Positions 51,874 to 61,712 of a stretch of 64,000 nucleotides of DNA are shown here, piece after piece (position 1 is the first letter of the stretch; each line of letters starts with the position of its first letter). This stretch comes from Agapetus fuscipes. Lineage: Eukaryota > Arthropoda > Insecta > Trichoptera > Glossosomatidae. The translations under genes and the position numbers were made by a program. The notes below the pieces were generated by a model, which was not told the DNA's origin, made no database searches, and was given only the letters and a program-made list of their open reading frames with translations. The stretch spans positions 7,688,001 through 7,752,000 of the forward strand of contig OX637343.1 of NCBI GenBank assembly GCA_951799405.1, in the 5' to 3' direction.

Positions 51874-52388
51874 TCTATAATGTAAGTTGCAAAGATATCT
51901 TAACTTTAAGGATTGATATTAAATGCATATCCACAAGCAGACGCGCTTAAATTCACGCCTACACATGTAACATAAACGTGACGTGACTAAAGTACACATA
52001 TAGTGCAACTTCTTGCCGCGTTCCCCCCGAAGGGGCCGCATGTGGCGACCTATTTTTATAGGTAAGGAAGCCGGCCTTACACCAACCACTTCACATGAAG
52101 AGGGGGTTTCCCAGCTCCCGAGAGGGCTGGTACTAATTTTTTGTGAAGGGTGCTGGGCGAGTAAACCTTGCCGATATTTTATTTTGGGTTTGAAATAAAC
52201 ACCGAAACGGGAAATCATTCGATTCAAACCCGAATTCTCGGCATAGAATGCAAGCATGTGGTCAAACAAAATAAAAACCCAAATCTCAAATGAACCCTGC
52301 AACTTTTGCCGATATTCCCTGACACAGAGGTGACACTGGCAAAGAGAACCAACTTTTACAGTATGTGTGGTCAGCCTTATACCAAGTA
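51874..52388 (-). repeat. Family A split by SINE B
   Basis: 51874-51978 (TATAATGTAAGTTGCAAAG to ACACATGTAACATAAAC) and 52264-52388 (AAAACCCAAATCTCAAATG to CAGCCTTATACCAA) are halves of one copy; the SINE lies between. Confidence 0.8.
51981..52263 (-). repeat. SINE B, minus, nested in family A
   Basis: GTACACATATAGTGCAAC, CCCCGAAGGGGCCGCATGTG, CATGAAGAGGGGGTTTCCC, GAAACGGGAAATCATTCG, then a partly deleted head (GGCATAGAATGCAAGCAT). Confidence 0.8.
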
Positions 52389-52821
52389 CCAACGCATTTT
52401 GTATTTCATAAAAAACCTTCGTGCGACATAATATGTTACAATTTCATTTCATTTAAAATTAAAACTAAAATATTACCGGGATTTTTTGAGTGTGCAGACA
52501 TTTCTTGGATAACGTGGGAACCCTAATGAGTGGTTTCTTGTCCCTTCTTACAACACGCCCTGACGTGTGAGAAGTGTGTGAGGCTGAGCACCGTATTGTG
52601 GACCATCACTGTTATTATATGTGGCTATTCCACACCAGACAGGAAGACGGGAGACTTTGCGCGGCGTATCCGTGCAATCGAGTCCCAGCCTTCCTCTTCC
52701 CTTACTTCCCAGAACCTATTTACATCACATTTAAATGAGCCTATTCCAAAAATATTACAATAAATAAAATAAAATTCAACTAACTATTAAAACTGATTTT
52801 TCAATGGACTTACATTAAATA
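52389..52821. other. Unassigned
   Basis: 52530-52763 is GC-richer with an open + frame, but no domain is recognised. No gene call. Confidence 0.35.
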
Positions 52822-53035
52822 TATCGCCACCTTAAAGGTAAAACTGAATACGTGCTGATTCACTGCTAAAACATTTCATTGGGTGTAACTTCTCATAGTA
52901 AGTGAACGGATTATAAGGCAGTGCACATAAAAAAAACTTCGAAACTAGAGGATTTTCACACTTTTTTAGGGCTTTCCCCTGTAGAGAATAAGAAAAGATT
53001 ATCACTTATTCAGTTTTACCTTGAAGGTGCCGATA
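52822..53035. mobile_element. MITE family F, best TIRs
   Basis: 214 bp. Left TATCGCCACCTTAAAGGTAA and right TTACCTTGAAGGTGCCGATA, with inverted similarity over about 34 bp including AACTGAATACGTG / CACTTATTCAGTT. Confidence 0.8.
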
Positions 53036-53084
53036 TGTGGAAAAGGTGATGTCACTTGACCGAGCTAGAGGCAAGACAGAGAGT

Positions 53085-53170
53085 CATAACTTCAATCTGT
53101 TGTCTGGTGGTTGAGGCTGCAGACTCGCTTACGGTTGGTCGTGAGCGCGATTCCCGGCGGAGCAAAACAA
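53085..53170 (+). repeat. tRNA-like SINE head
   Basis: TGTCTGGTGGTTGAGGC, CTGCAGACTCGCTTACGG and GCGATTCCCGGCGGAGCA resemble the SINE C head with its GCGGAGCA end. No SINE C body follows. Confidence 0.5.
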
Positions 53171-53184
53171 AATTATCAGTATTT

Positions 53185-53350
53185 TTTTTTTAATTGCTAT
53201 CCATCTTATTATTATTCTCCTTCCTCAGCCTTTCTCTGTCCACTCCTGGACATAGGCCTCCTACAATATTCTCCAAGTCTGTCTATAGGCTGCTGTATTC
53301 AGCCATCCTCTGCCTGCAGTTCCCTTGATGTCCCCGCATGGACATTCTGG
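53185..53350 (-). pseudogene. LINE C-terminal end (EAYVQ.WTE type)
   Basis: The minus strand reads TAAYRQTWRILEEAYVQEWT, then EKG and a stop (approximate, one lesion). This is a very common C-terminus of insect endonuclease-RT proteins, here only about 50 codons. Confidence 0.6.
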
Positions 53351-53384
53351 GCCGCCACTGGACGAGCTATCTATATATGTACAT

Positions 53385-53750
53385 ATCTATGTTGCAATAT
53401 ATTATTAACATTTAAGATTCACAGTAAATTTATAACCACAAGCAGACACGTGCCAGTTTACGCTTACACATGCCGCATATATCCCACTAAAAAAACAAAT
53501 GAACATCTATAATCTAAGCTGCAAAGATATGTTAACATTTAAGGCTCATATTAAATGCATGCCCACAGACAGGCACATGTAGGTTCGCACCTACACATTC
53601 TGCATGTGTGCATACAAATAAGCAAAACCTCACATGAACATTAACCTTGCAACTCCTGCCGCCGTTCCCTGAACCGGGGTGGCATTGGCAAAAGTGAACC
53701 GATTTGTACAGCATGGGTGGTCAGCCTCATACCAACCTATCAGTCAAGAA
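53385..53750 (-). repeat. Two family A copies in tandem
   Basis: A partial copy (53385-53505, TATGTTGCAATATATTATT to AAATGAACATC) runs straight into a full copy (53505-53750, ATCTATAATCTAAGCTGC to CCTATCAGTCAAGA). The second appears to have inserted at the AACAT position of the first. The second carries the variant stem (see findings). Confidence 0.85.
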
Positions 53751-54231
53751 AGGATGCTTCTACATCTTACCCAAAGTAGATACCCGAGTAATCGATTTGA
53801 CAAGGGGAATTTTAAAATGAACTTTAAAACGGTTTTCCATTACCTTCCTGTTTCCATAAATACTAAACGAGTAGACGACACGAAGAAAGGGGTGGGGGAT
53901 GAGAAACCGGCAAACAGTAACTAAAGCATTAAACTCACGTAAATCGTAAAAACGTATAGAATCTAAATCACTCGCTAGGCGTGCTGTCGTATCTTCCGTA
54001 CATTTTAGATTATCTCAATCGAGCGGAGTTTATGTGAATGTTGTATACTCGGAGTTCGGAAAGGGAAAGACAGATAGGGGGCGGGAAAAGGATAGAGAGG
54101 GATGGAAAGGAAGGGGAAGGGTGGCAGGCTAACTGACATGTCTCCAGATTCAATTAATACAGGAGAACGATCAATATTCCCTCCAGCTAACTATTATCTA
54201 AGTTGCAGAGGTACCTATATCATCATTATAA
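53751..54231. other. Unassigned; family G copy
   Basis: 53935-54060 is family G (AAAACGTATAGAATCTAAATC, CCGTACATTTTAGATT, TATACTCGGAGTTCGG). No gene in the AG-rich remainder. Confidence 0.45.
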
Positions 54232-54500
54232 CACAACTAAGCTGCACACGTAGGGTAACTTGAAAAAAAGTTACAGGTAAGCGGACTGAACTTTCGCCAA
54301 CCACCTTACTTGAAGTCGTTTTTCCCAGCTCCCGAGGATTTCATGTGAAGGCTGAGTAAACCTTGCCGGTATTTCAATTTTGAGTTTGAAATCAACACTG
54401 TAACGGGAAATCATTTCTGACACCCTCGGTGGGAATCGAACAATAACTCTCGGCTTGGAATGCAAGTGTTCTACCAACTGAGCTATTATTAGTGCGCAAT
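54232..54500 (-). repeat. SINE B, minus, near complete
   Basis: ACAACTAAGCTGCACACGTAG, CACCCTCGGTGGGAATCG, TGGAATGCAAGTGTTC, CAACTGAGCTATT. The body is shortened. Confidence 0.8.
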
Positions 54501-54547
54501 CGAAAACATAGGTCACAGATTATTTAAGTAGATAATTACATGACTGA

Positions 54548-54758
54548 AGTATATTTTGGTTTGAGGCTGACCACCCGTAACGGTAAAATTGGTTCAATTT
54601 GCCAATGTCACACCTATTTCAGGGAAGGGCGACAAGATTTATAGGGCTTATGTTCATTTAATATTTGGGTGTTTATTTTGTTTGTACACATATAGCATGT
54701 GTAAACGCGTACTTACACGTGTCTGATTGTGGGCATGCATGAAATATAAATCTCCTAT
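54548..54758 (+). repeat. Family A, diverged
   Basis: TTTTGGTTTGAGGCTGACC to CATGCATGAAATATAAATC; the head is degraded and the tail missing. Confidence 0.75.
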
Positions 54759-54831
54759 AAGGATTAAATAAGAAAAACTGAACTGCAAATTATTGTAAAT
54801 CCAATAAGTATTTCTGTTCCAATAAGTGTTT

Positions 54832-55091
54832 GTTCCTTGACTTATAGGTTGGTATGCGGCTGACCACCCATACTGTAAAAAAAAATGGTTCACTTTGCCA
54901 ATGTCACCCCTGTTTCAGGGAAGGACGGCAAGAGTTGCAGGGCTTATGTTCATTTGAGATTGGGTTTTTATATTGCAGGTCCACATGCGGCATGTGTTAG
55001 CGCGAAATTATACATGTCTGCTTGTGGGAATGCATTTAATATAAATCTTAAATGATATATATCTTTGCAGCTTAGATTAGATTAGATTAGT
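54832..55091 (+). repeat. Family A, subfamily A3
   Basis: TTCCTTGACTTATAGGTTGG to TTAGATTAGATTAGATTAG, intact stem-loops. Followed by a second degraded family A 3' end (55092-55120, GTGCAACTTAGATTACAG). Confidence 0.9.
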
Positions 55092-55577
55092 TAACATATC
55101 TGTGCAACTTAGATTACAGATTATTTTAATAGATAAAGAATTAAAAGCACATGTTAGAAAAATAAAAAATAAACATCAATTTATGTGTTCCTTAGCACGG
55201 GATACGTTAAAAAAAGGCCTTAAAAAATCTCTACCCAAGTAAAACTTATTTTCTTACAAAAAAATGTATCAAAAGTTAAACGCTCATTAGAGGCGCTGTT
55301 TCAGTTTCCATACATCTTTTTGTTAAACTGCAGTGTTGATTTTTTTCTTGGGTTCACTATAAAAGGTATTAAGTCGTTATATTATATGAAAGGTAGGACA
55401 TAAAAAATCGGCCACATGCCCTTCTGGAATGTGCGGCGCGGCGCTTAAAACGGCAGCTGGGGTAATACTGACAGCTTATGCTACAAAAAATATAGGTTCC
55501 ATGTACCAAATACACTGTCGCCCAACTACCTAATAACTGTTACTTACAATTAAAAAATAGTTTGTTGTAAGAAGAAT
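55092..55577. other. Unassigned; family G-like piece
   Basis: 55255-55345 matches the G/20880 type (ATGTATCAAAAGTTAAACGC, GGCGCTGTTTCAG). No gene. Confidence 0.4.
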
Positions 55578-55908
55578 GCAGAATGCATTATCAATTAATA
55601 TTTTTGTGAATTTTTAATAAGTAACCAATGGCTTCTGTTGAAACAGGGTCAAAGTTATCGTCATGGGGCCCGTTGATGGGAATCAAACCATCTTGTTTAT
55701 TTCAAACACTCTAGTCGGAGTTACCGTCTTGGTTCGCTTGGCCATAGGTTCAACTGTCACATTTATGAGTATCGCAACTCGCAACGCAATTAAGCTGCAT
55801 GTGTAGTGCGATTACTTCCCGCGTTGTTCCCGAAGGGGTCGCATATTGGGTGTGAAACCTTTTTTTCTCAGGTAAGAGGGCCAGCCTTACGCCAATCGCT
55901 CCACTAGA
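55578..55908 (-). repeat. SINE D then SINE B, both minus
   Basis: 55578-55748: CTTCTGTTGAAACAGGGTC, GGGAATCAAACCATC, TTTCAAACACTCTAGTCGG, CTTGGCCATAGG. 55772-55908: CGCAACGCAATTAAGCTGC, CCCGAAGGGGTCGCATATTG, CAGCCTTACGCCAATCG. Confidence 0.75.
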
Positions 55909-56526
55909 ATTAAGGAGTTTTTTATTATCTATAATAATAATTATATTTTAAATTAACTATAAAAACATGAAAAATAGCTTTCAAATAATGTTTCCAAAGT
56001 GACAGTTGACACACAACCTTGAAAAATAATTTGTGTGTGTCTGGTGTGGTTATTGGTACAAATAGCGTCGATCTGGAAAGTCATGACCGGTAAAATCATC
56101 GTAGAAGATGTAGGTATGTGACCGTCATTCCAAATTCAAAACATGCACGGTGTACCAACACAGCAAACATTTAAAGCGGCTTCCTAATTCAAAACTTTAT
56201 TTACCTAAACACCCAAAACATGTTGCTTCAACAGCCGATCTACAAAGCATTAAAAAAGTTGTAAAATAAACACATACTTGTTTTATCACACTATTCAGTC
56301 AAATTTATGAAGAGCGGATACAAAAACTCTCGGTAAAATTTAATCTCTGTGATCTTGTAACAAACCAACATAAAAACAATTTTATTATTAAAACATTTCA
56401 CACCTCTAAGCTCATTTGCGAATGGATTCCACAAAAAAAGAACGGCTACGCAAAATTCACGATAAATAATAATCTTCGTTGACCCTTCAGAAAATTTTAA
56501 GCTTATTTACTGTAATCAGACTTATA
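55909..56526. other. Unassigned AT-rich
   Basis: Nothing recognised. Confidence 0.35.
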
Positions 56527-56776
56527 TTCCTTGACTTATAGGTTGGTATGAGGCTGACCACCCATACTGTAAAAAAATGGTTCACTTTGCGAATGTCACC
56601 CCTGTTTCAGGGAAGGTCGGCAAAAGTTGTGGGGCTTATGTTCATTTGAGGTTTAGATTTTATTTGTAAGTACACATTCAGCATTTGTAAGCGCGAACTA
56701 CACTTGTTGGTTTGTGGGCATACATCTGAGAGCTTTAAATGAATATATCCTTGCAACTTAGATTATAGATTATAGA
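56527..56776 (+). repeat. Family A, subfamily A2, full length
   Basis: ATTCCTTGACTTATAGGTTGG to TTAGATTATAGATTATAG; the 3' 180 bp are almost identical to 11100-11277. Confidence 0.9.
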
Positions 56777-56884
56777 CTACAAGTGTCATAGACCCCTTGA
56801 CTGCCTAAAATCTATGGAGTCTCCCGCACAGGATTCCTTAAAAAACAATGTAAAGAAATTACTTAAAAATAGGCACAATATTTC

Positions 56885-57035
56885 TCATCTCTTTCATCTC
56901 TTCAACATTCATCACCGTCCTCATACATACTTTTCTCTTATTCTCACTCTGCAGGTTCCATTATTTCACAATTTCACCTATTTGGTCTACCCATTCCTTC
57001 ATCGGTTTTGCTTCCTTCCTTCATACATTTTGCTA
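56885..57035 (-). repeat. RTE-like LINE tail
   Basis: CAACATTCATCACCGTCC, CACTCTGCAGGTTCC, TTTCACCTATTTGGTCTACCC: the reversed C-terminal coding tail, 130 bp upstream of the glypican exon. Confidence 0.7.
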
Positions 57036-57165
57036 TTAACGTGGTGAAAACTTGGGTTACTGGAGATGGTGTCACCCCAATATATTCATCAGGAATTTGC
57101 AAATCCAAGCAGACTTATCAAATAAGAAAATGCCTTTGATTAACCTTGTATTTTCTTCATTTCAG

Positions 57166-57312
57166 ATGGTTTCTGCAACCAGTTGTCATGCTGTGGCACC
57201 AACAGTGCAGCGCGCCTCTCCTCGCTGGCCAAGAGAGAGCTGGACTCCGTCATCCAGCTGCACTCGCAGAAGCTGGCGAACGAGATGATACACAACGCCA
57301 ACAAGTTCGATG
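57166..57312 (+). CDS. dlp: Dally-like glypican, exon a (partial gene)
   Basis: First recognised exon of a glypican, the GPI-anchored heparan sulfate proteoglycan core that shapes Wnt, Hedgehog and BMP gradients at the cell surface. Acceptor TTTTCTTCATTTCAG ends at 57165; donor GTGAGT starts at 57313. The exon enters with two bases of a split codon (phase 1 upstream) and leaves one base. It encodes GFCNQLSCCGTNSA, then RLSSLAKRELDSVIQLHSQK and LANEMIHNANKF. The Cys pattern C...CC followed by a helical run of about 40 residues matches the start of the glypican N-lobe. The dlp (GPC4/6) assignment comes from exons b and c. The signal-peptide exon upstream was not found in the window. Confidence 0.85.
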
Positions 57313-57333
57313 GTGAGTGCCCTAACTGCTTTA

Positions 57334-57441
57334 TCTTCTGGAATTCCACAAGGATCTATTTTAGGGCCAATACTATTTACAGTATATAAGAAATTACAAT
57401 TAGGGCCAATACTATTTATTATTTACAGTATACAAGAAATT
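57334..57441 (+). pseudogene. Reverse-transcriptase remnant next to the exon a donor
   Basis: The + frame from 57334 reads SSGIPQGSILGPILFTVYK, the conserved non-LTR RT block around the SG.PQGS...GP motif. A second, slightly different LGPILFIIY copy follows at 57398-57441, so about 40 bp are duplicated. It starts only 21 nt after the donor GT. It belongs to a different LINE lineage from the intact element at 41.6 kb, judged by the nucleotide sequence. Confidence 0.75.
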
Positions 57442-58142
57442 CCTTAAAAATAAGACGAAATGATTATTAAATGTAGGCATCCTGATCACCAGAAGATGCA
57501 AGTAAAATTGTAATGGATTTCTGGATTCTCAAGACATAGACCAAGCGATATTTTTCTACCAGTGGAGTCCATGCTAAGGCCAAATACCAGGTATTTACAA
57601 TGTAAAGAATGCATAAGTGAAAAATTAGCATAGAGATAGTGCAAATTTACAAATACGTCAAAAATTACTAAAATAGCTGATATGTTTGTCAACCCAATTT
57701 TAAAGAAATAGACTTCAAATTCGTCTTGCACCTATGCGTACACCAAATCCCAAATATCTCAAACATCAAATATCTGACATTGTATTACTGATGGTAAAAC
57801 GAAACATTTCTTTTCCGATCTCATATTTTAGAGATGACAATATTCAGTTGTTCCAATCTTCGGTTGGCTCCCTTCCTTCCCTTTCTTGAATAATTATCAC
57901 CATATTTTCTGCCACGTGTAAACAACACGTGTTCCTTACAAACTGTGGCCCAGAGGTTGTCGGAACTACCTATCATATTCAATTAAGCAAAGCAAACCGA
58001 ACATGTGGCTCCAGGTTCGGAATTTGTAGAAGAAAATTTATTTAATGTATGCAAGCAATCCAGTTAAAACCTAATTGATATTTATGGAAGAAGCCAAGAC
58101 CCATCCCGGGTTGTTAATCCGATAATAATGATGATGATTATA
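57442..58142. other. Intron, unassigned
   Basis: Part of the 4878-bp glypican intron; no repeat family recognised. Confidence 0.4.
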
Positions 58143-58245
58143 CATACATGGTATACTAAGCTAACATGGGTTTCTCAGATAAATGCACCTTGTTCCCTAT
58201 TTTCTAGAAGAGTAAACATTAAAAATGAAAATCCTGTAGTTTTGC
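58143..58245 (+). repeat. MITE F fragment
   Basis: AAGCTAACATGGGTTTCTCAG, ATAAATGCACCTTGTTCCC, matching 31013-31110. Confidence 0.6.
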
Positions 58246-58650
58246 GCCGTGACCCTGTTTCAACAGATGTCATTGGACAACTTATAATTATTAATTAATA
58301 ATTCATTAAAATATTCAATGATGAATCATTAATTAATAAATAATAATCTAAGTTGCAAGGATATATTCATTCAAAGCTCTCAGATGTATGCCCACAAACA
58401 AACACGTGTAGTTCGCGCTTACAAATGCTGATTGTGTACTTACAAATAAAATCCAAACCTCAAATGAACATAAGCCCTGCAACTCTTGCCGACATTCCCT
58501 GAAACAGGGGTGACATTGGCAAAGTGAACCATTTTTTACAGTATAGGTGGTCAGCCTCATACCAACCTATAAGTCAAGGAATTGATAATGTAATAACGTG
58601 TTTCTGGCCAGGCAAAATAGGTTGTTGAATAGCATGCCTCTTCTCAAATC
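58246..58650 (+). repeat. SINE D split by family A
   Basis: 58246-58344 (GTGACCCTGTTTCAACAGATG to the AT-rich hairpin) and 58583-58650 (TAATAACGTGTTTCTGGCC, GGCAAAATAGGTTG) are one SINE D. A full minus family A2 copy (58345-58582) is inserted in the AT-rich part. Confidence 0.8.
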
Positions 58651-58986
58651 TATTATAAGAAATATATATCTGCGTCTTAATATACGAGTAATACGAGTAC
58701 TTAAAATAACCTGAAAAACAAAACAATAATTAATCTATCCACTATCAAAACTTCATCTTGGCTACTTCCTCCCGTGTATAAATACATAGGTTCTGTGCGA
58801 ATGAATTTATGGTCCATATTCTGGAATTCCTGTAATCCCTCGGGGTCTGAGGTCACACATTCACACAGCTTGTTTCCGGGAACAAGGATCAACTTCCGCC
58901 GCCGCACAGTCAACAAACAACAAAAAGCTGGCGATTTATGCTGGCCACCCCTAAAACATGTGATCATACTGCTCCTTAAACTGTAA
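58651..58986. other. Intron; coding-like minus frame, unassigned
   Basis: A 102-codon minus frame (58701-59009) includes RRRKLILVPGNKLCECVTSD and EFQNMDHKFIRTEPMYLYTG. Its codon use looks more coding than the surroundings, but it runs through an acceptor-like TTTTGTTTTTCAG at its 3' end and into the MITE at its start. I do not recognise the protein; it could be a decayed transposon piece. Confidence 0.3.
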
Positions 58987-59228
58987 GGGCCTGTTGCACC
59001 AACCTCCAATCAATTTTGGATTGACACATCAAATTTTATTGCTTAATTCTGGTAAGGACCTCGGTTACATATTTCTCGGAAGTGGGTAATAATATGATGA
59101 AATTTGAACAGGAAATATGATGTACATCAGCTGACTTATGTACGTATGTGCAACCATTTTTTTTTTTTATTTGAAGGGAGAAATCACATTTTGATTTTGG
59201 TCTGATTAGAGTTTGGTGCAACAGGCCC
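58987..59228. mobile_element. Harbinger-like MITE with TAA duplication
   Basis: 242 bp with exact 16-bp TIRs GGGCCTGTTGCACCAA / TTGGTGCAACAGGCCC, flanked on both sides by TAA (58984-58986 and 59229-59231). A 3-bp TWA target duplication is the mark of PIF/Harbinger elements. No transposase. Lies in the glypican intron. Confidence 0.85.
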
Positions 59229-59278
59229 TAAGAATTTACGTCATTCAGTGAGATCTATTATCTTTTATCTAGAAGTAT

Positions 59279-59450
59279 TACCCTTGTTTCATGAAAGTGC
59301 GGCAAAAGTTGTAGGTTGATGTTCAATTAAAAAAAAATAAAAAATTAAGTGGCAAGTGCAAGCGCGAATTTAGGTACACGTATCTGCTTGTGGGCATGCA
59401 TTTAATATGAATCTTAAGTATTACAGTTTTAAAACTTAGATTATAGATGG
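59279..59450 (+). repeat. Family A, partial plus
   Basis: TACCCTTGTTTCATGAAAGTG to AACTTAGATTATAGATGG, with an A-rich insertion. Confidence 0.75.
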
Positions 59451-59555
59451 ATAGATCTTCTCAACTTTGCTTGTAAATTTCATGTAGGTATTGTATTGCA
59501 AAATCTGTATGGTTGGTATGAGACTGGCTCCACAGAATGTGAATTATTTATGACA

Positions 59556-59805
59556 GCGAAGTCTCTGGGATGGTCAAGCGGAAAGGGCGTTGGCGCTTTA
59601 ATTTGCGTTATTGACACTAACGCGGGTTCGATCGCCGCCTTCTTCCTGTCCTATCGACAATAACTTCGACCTTGGTTCAACAGATTTCATTGGGTAGTTA
59701 TTTATTAATTATACATTTAATGTATTCAATTATTAATTATTTATTGATAATGTTAATATCTGTTCATGGCCAGGCAAAATAGGTCGGTGAATTGTATTCG
59801 TCTAA
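59556..59805 (+). repeat. SINE D, plus
   Basis: AGTCTCTGGGATGGTCAAGCG, B box GCGGGTTCGATCGCC, CCTATCGACAATAACTTCG, tail CTGTTCATGGCCAGGC. Confidence 0.8.
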
Positions 59806-60179
59806 AAAAAAAAAAATGAAAAGAAAAAAAGTCAGGTTATCTTTCGTCGTAGGTAGTAATATTTTATTTATCCTTTTCTTTTTATCCTAGTACAAAAGCA
59901 TTGCATTCCCAATGTTTGGGGACCGCTTTCAAAGCCCCCCGGATGTCAGAATGAATATTTATTTTTGTGATTTGCGCCTTTTCTAAAAAAATCCACACGT
60001 CGCCAACTGTGGGCGGCTAATTCATCACGCACGAGGGACCGGCAAGGTGCACCCAGCGCTCGCACAACGACAAAGCGTTACGTTAACCTTATTAAGGCAG
60101 CATGGGGAGATGATGATGATGACGATGGGTGGAGACATGAAAAGCAGGAATTCAGAAATATAGCGGCTTATAATGTAAA
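59806..60179. other. Intron, unassigned
   Basis: A CpG-rich patch (59990-60110) stands out; no gene or repeat match. Confidence 0.35.
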
Positions 60180-60386
60180 CAAGAATTATAAAAAAAATAT
60201 GGAACTGAAAGTGGAAGTAAGAAGTGGAAGCAACTCTCTAGAGGCTCTGGCAACCCTTATCCGGAATGTTAGGGATAGATTTCAGTCACGCAAAAAAACG
60301 TTACTAAGTTACATGATGGGGATCGAACCTTAGCCCTCTCGGTATGGAATGCGAGCATTCTACCAACTAATCTATTATCGTGATAG
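60180..60386. repeat. LINE tail (+) then SINE B head (-)
   Basis: 60180-60290: GAAGCAACTCTCTAGAGGCTC-like LINE tail. 60296-60386: GATGGGGATCGAACC (reversed B box), GGTATGGAATGCGAGC, CCAACTAATCTATTATCG (reversed A box). Confidence 0.6.
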
Positions 60387-60584
60387 AAATCGGAGCTAAC
60401 GCCGCGCCGCCATATTGTGTAACGTCTCTTTTAATAGTTCAACGTGAAGTTAACTGAATCGCTAAAATGCAATACCTAAGTAATTTTTTGAATAATTAAA
60501 GTATTAAATATTGATCAGTTTGAAGGCCCTAAAGTCGTAGGTAATTTGCAGCTTTTTTATCTTCCGACGTTTCGCATTCACGAG

Positions 60585-60712
60585 CAGAAAGCATTCTCAA
60601 GGCGAGCTATCAAAGCGAGGTGATGGTTCGTTACGAACAGCGAGCGACCGCGAAGACAACGAAAACAACCACGTCGCTTTGATAGCTCGCCTTGACAATG
60701 CTTTCTGCGCGT
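60585..60712. repeat. Inverted repeat, 38-bp arms
   Basis: AGCAGAAAGCATTCTCAAGGC, GAGCTATCAAAGCGAGG (left) pairs imperfectly with CGTCGCTTTGATAGCTCGCC, TTGACAATGCTTTCTGC (right). Just before it, CCGACGTTTCGC is a word often seen in terminal repeats of some retroelements. Class not known. Confidence 0.65.
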
Positions 60713-61156
60713 CAAAGGGAAAAATCGGCAGATTCAAAAAATCTGCAAAAAGACCACATGGTCTAACCCGAAAAACCCACAAAAACAATTCATAAAACTG
60801 TCACCATTTACTCACCTTATACAATATGTTCTTCTTCTTATAGTAGATATTAGATATTTTAGCTTGTCTTCCCTCTTGTATGCAGTAGACCAGCTGTTCT
60901 TCCATCTTGTTCTTGATTACCCTGCTATATTTATTTTATGTTTTAATCTTAGTATTACTTGACACTTATACATAAATAATATACGAGTATATACTAATGG
61001 TATTTACAGTTGTCCCTTCCTGGTAGGTATCCTTGATTGAGGAATCTAGATTCTGCCCTTTTCCCTGCCAGTCCAAGTGTTTGAAGTTTCTTTCATCTTG
61101 TCGCAGCGCGCCTACCTCCCATGTTTACTCATTCCGCAAGGAGTTTCCGAACCACT
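60713..61156. other. Intron, unassigned
   Basis: The minus frame at 60597-60788 overlaps the inverted repeat; no domain recognised. Confidence 0.35.
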
Positions 61157-61712
61157 GAATTGTAGAGGAATTATCCTATCTGAAGCATGAGGGGGCGCCC
61201 TGCTTCATCAGGGATACTAGGGACCTACAGATGAGGAGGCCAGCCTTACGCCAACCACTGAACCTAAATCTAAGTTACAAAGATATATATCATTTGAGAT
61301 TCATATTAAATGCATTCCCACAGGCAGACACTTATAAGTTCTAGCAAATGCCGCATGTGGACCTACAATATAAAAACCCAATCTCAAATTAACATAAGCC
61401 CTGCAACTCTTGCCGACCTTCCCTGAAACAGGGGTGGCATTGGCAAAGTGAACCATTTTTTACAGTATGGTTGGTCAGCCTCATACCAACCTATAAGTCA
61501 AGGAATTGTACGGAAATTATTTCCACTGAAACACGAGAACGCACCCTGCTCCATCAGGAATACTGATTGTTTACAGATGAGGTGGCCAGCCTTACGCCAA
61601 CCAGTGAATCATAGAGGATTTATCTTCACTGAAGCATGAGGAGGCACCCTGCACCATCAGGGATACTAGTAGCTTACAGATGAGGCAGTCAGCCTTACGC
61701 CAATCACTGAAT
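61157..61712. repeat. 102-bp tandem repeat with nested family A
   Basis: Units at 61157-61264, 61507-61608 and 61609-61712 share GAAGCATGAGGAGGCACCCTG and CAGCCTTACGCCAA, 102 bp apart in the last two. A minus family A copy (61265-61506) sits between unit 1 and unit 2. Confidence 0.85.

Noticed and set aside
52013..52392. 157-codon minus frame
   Set aside because: It spans a SINE B nested in family A; the frame is accidental.
55070..55091. Telomere-like TTAGA repeats
   Set aside because: The unit is TTAGA, not insect TTAGG, and it is the normal tail of family A copies.
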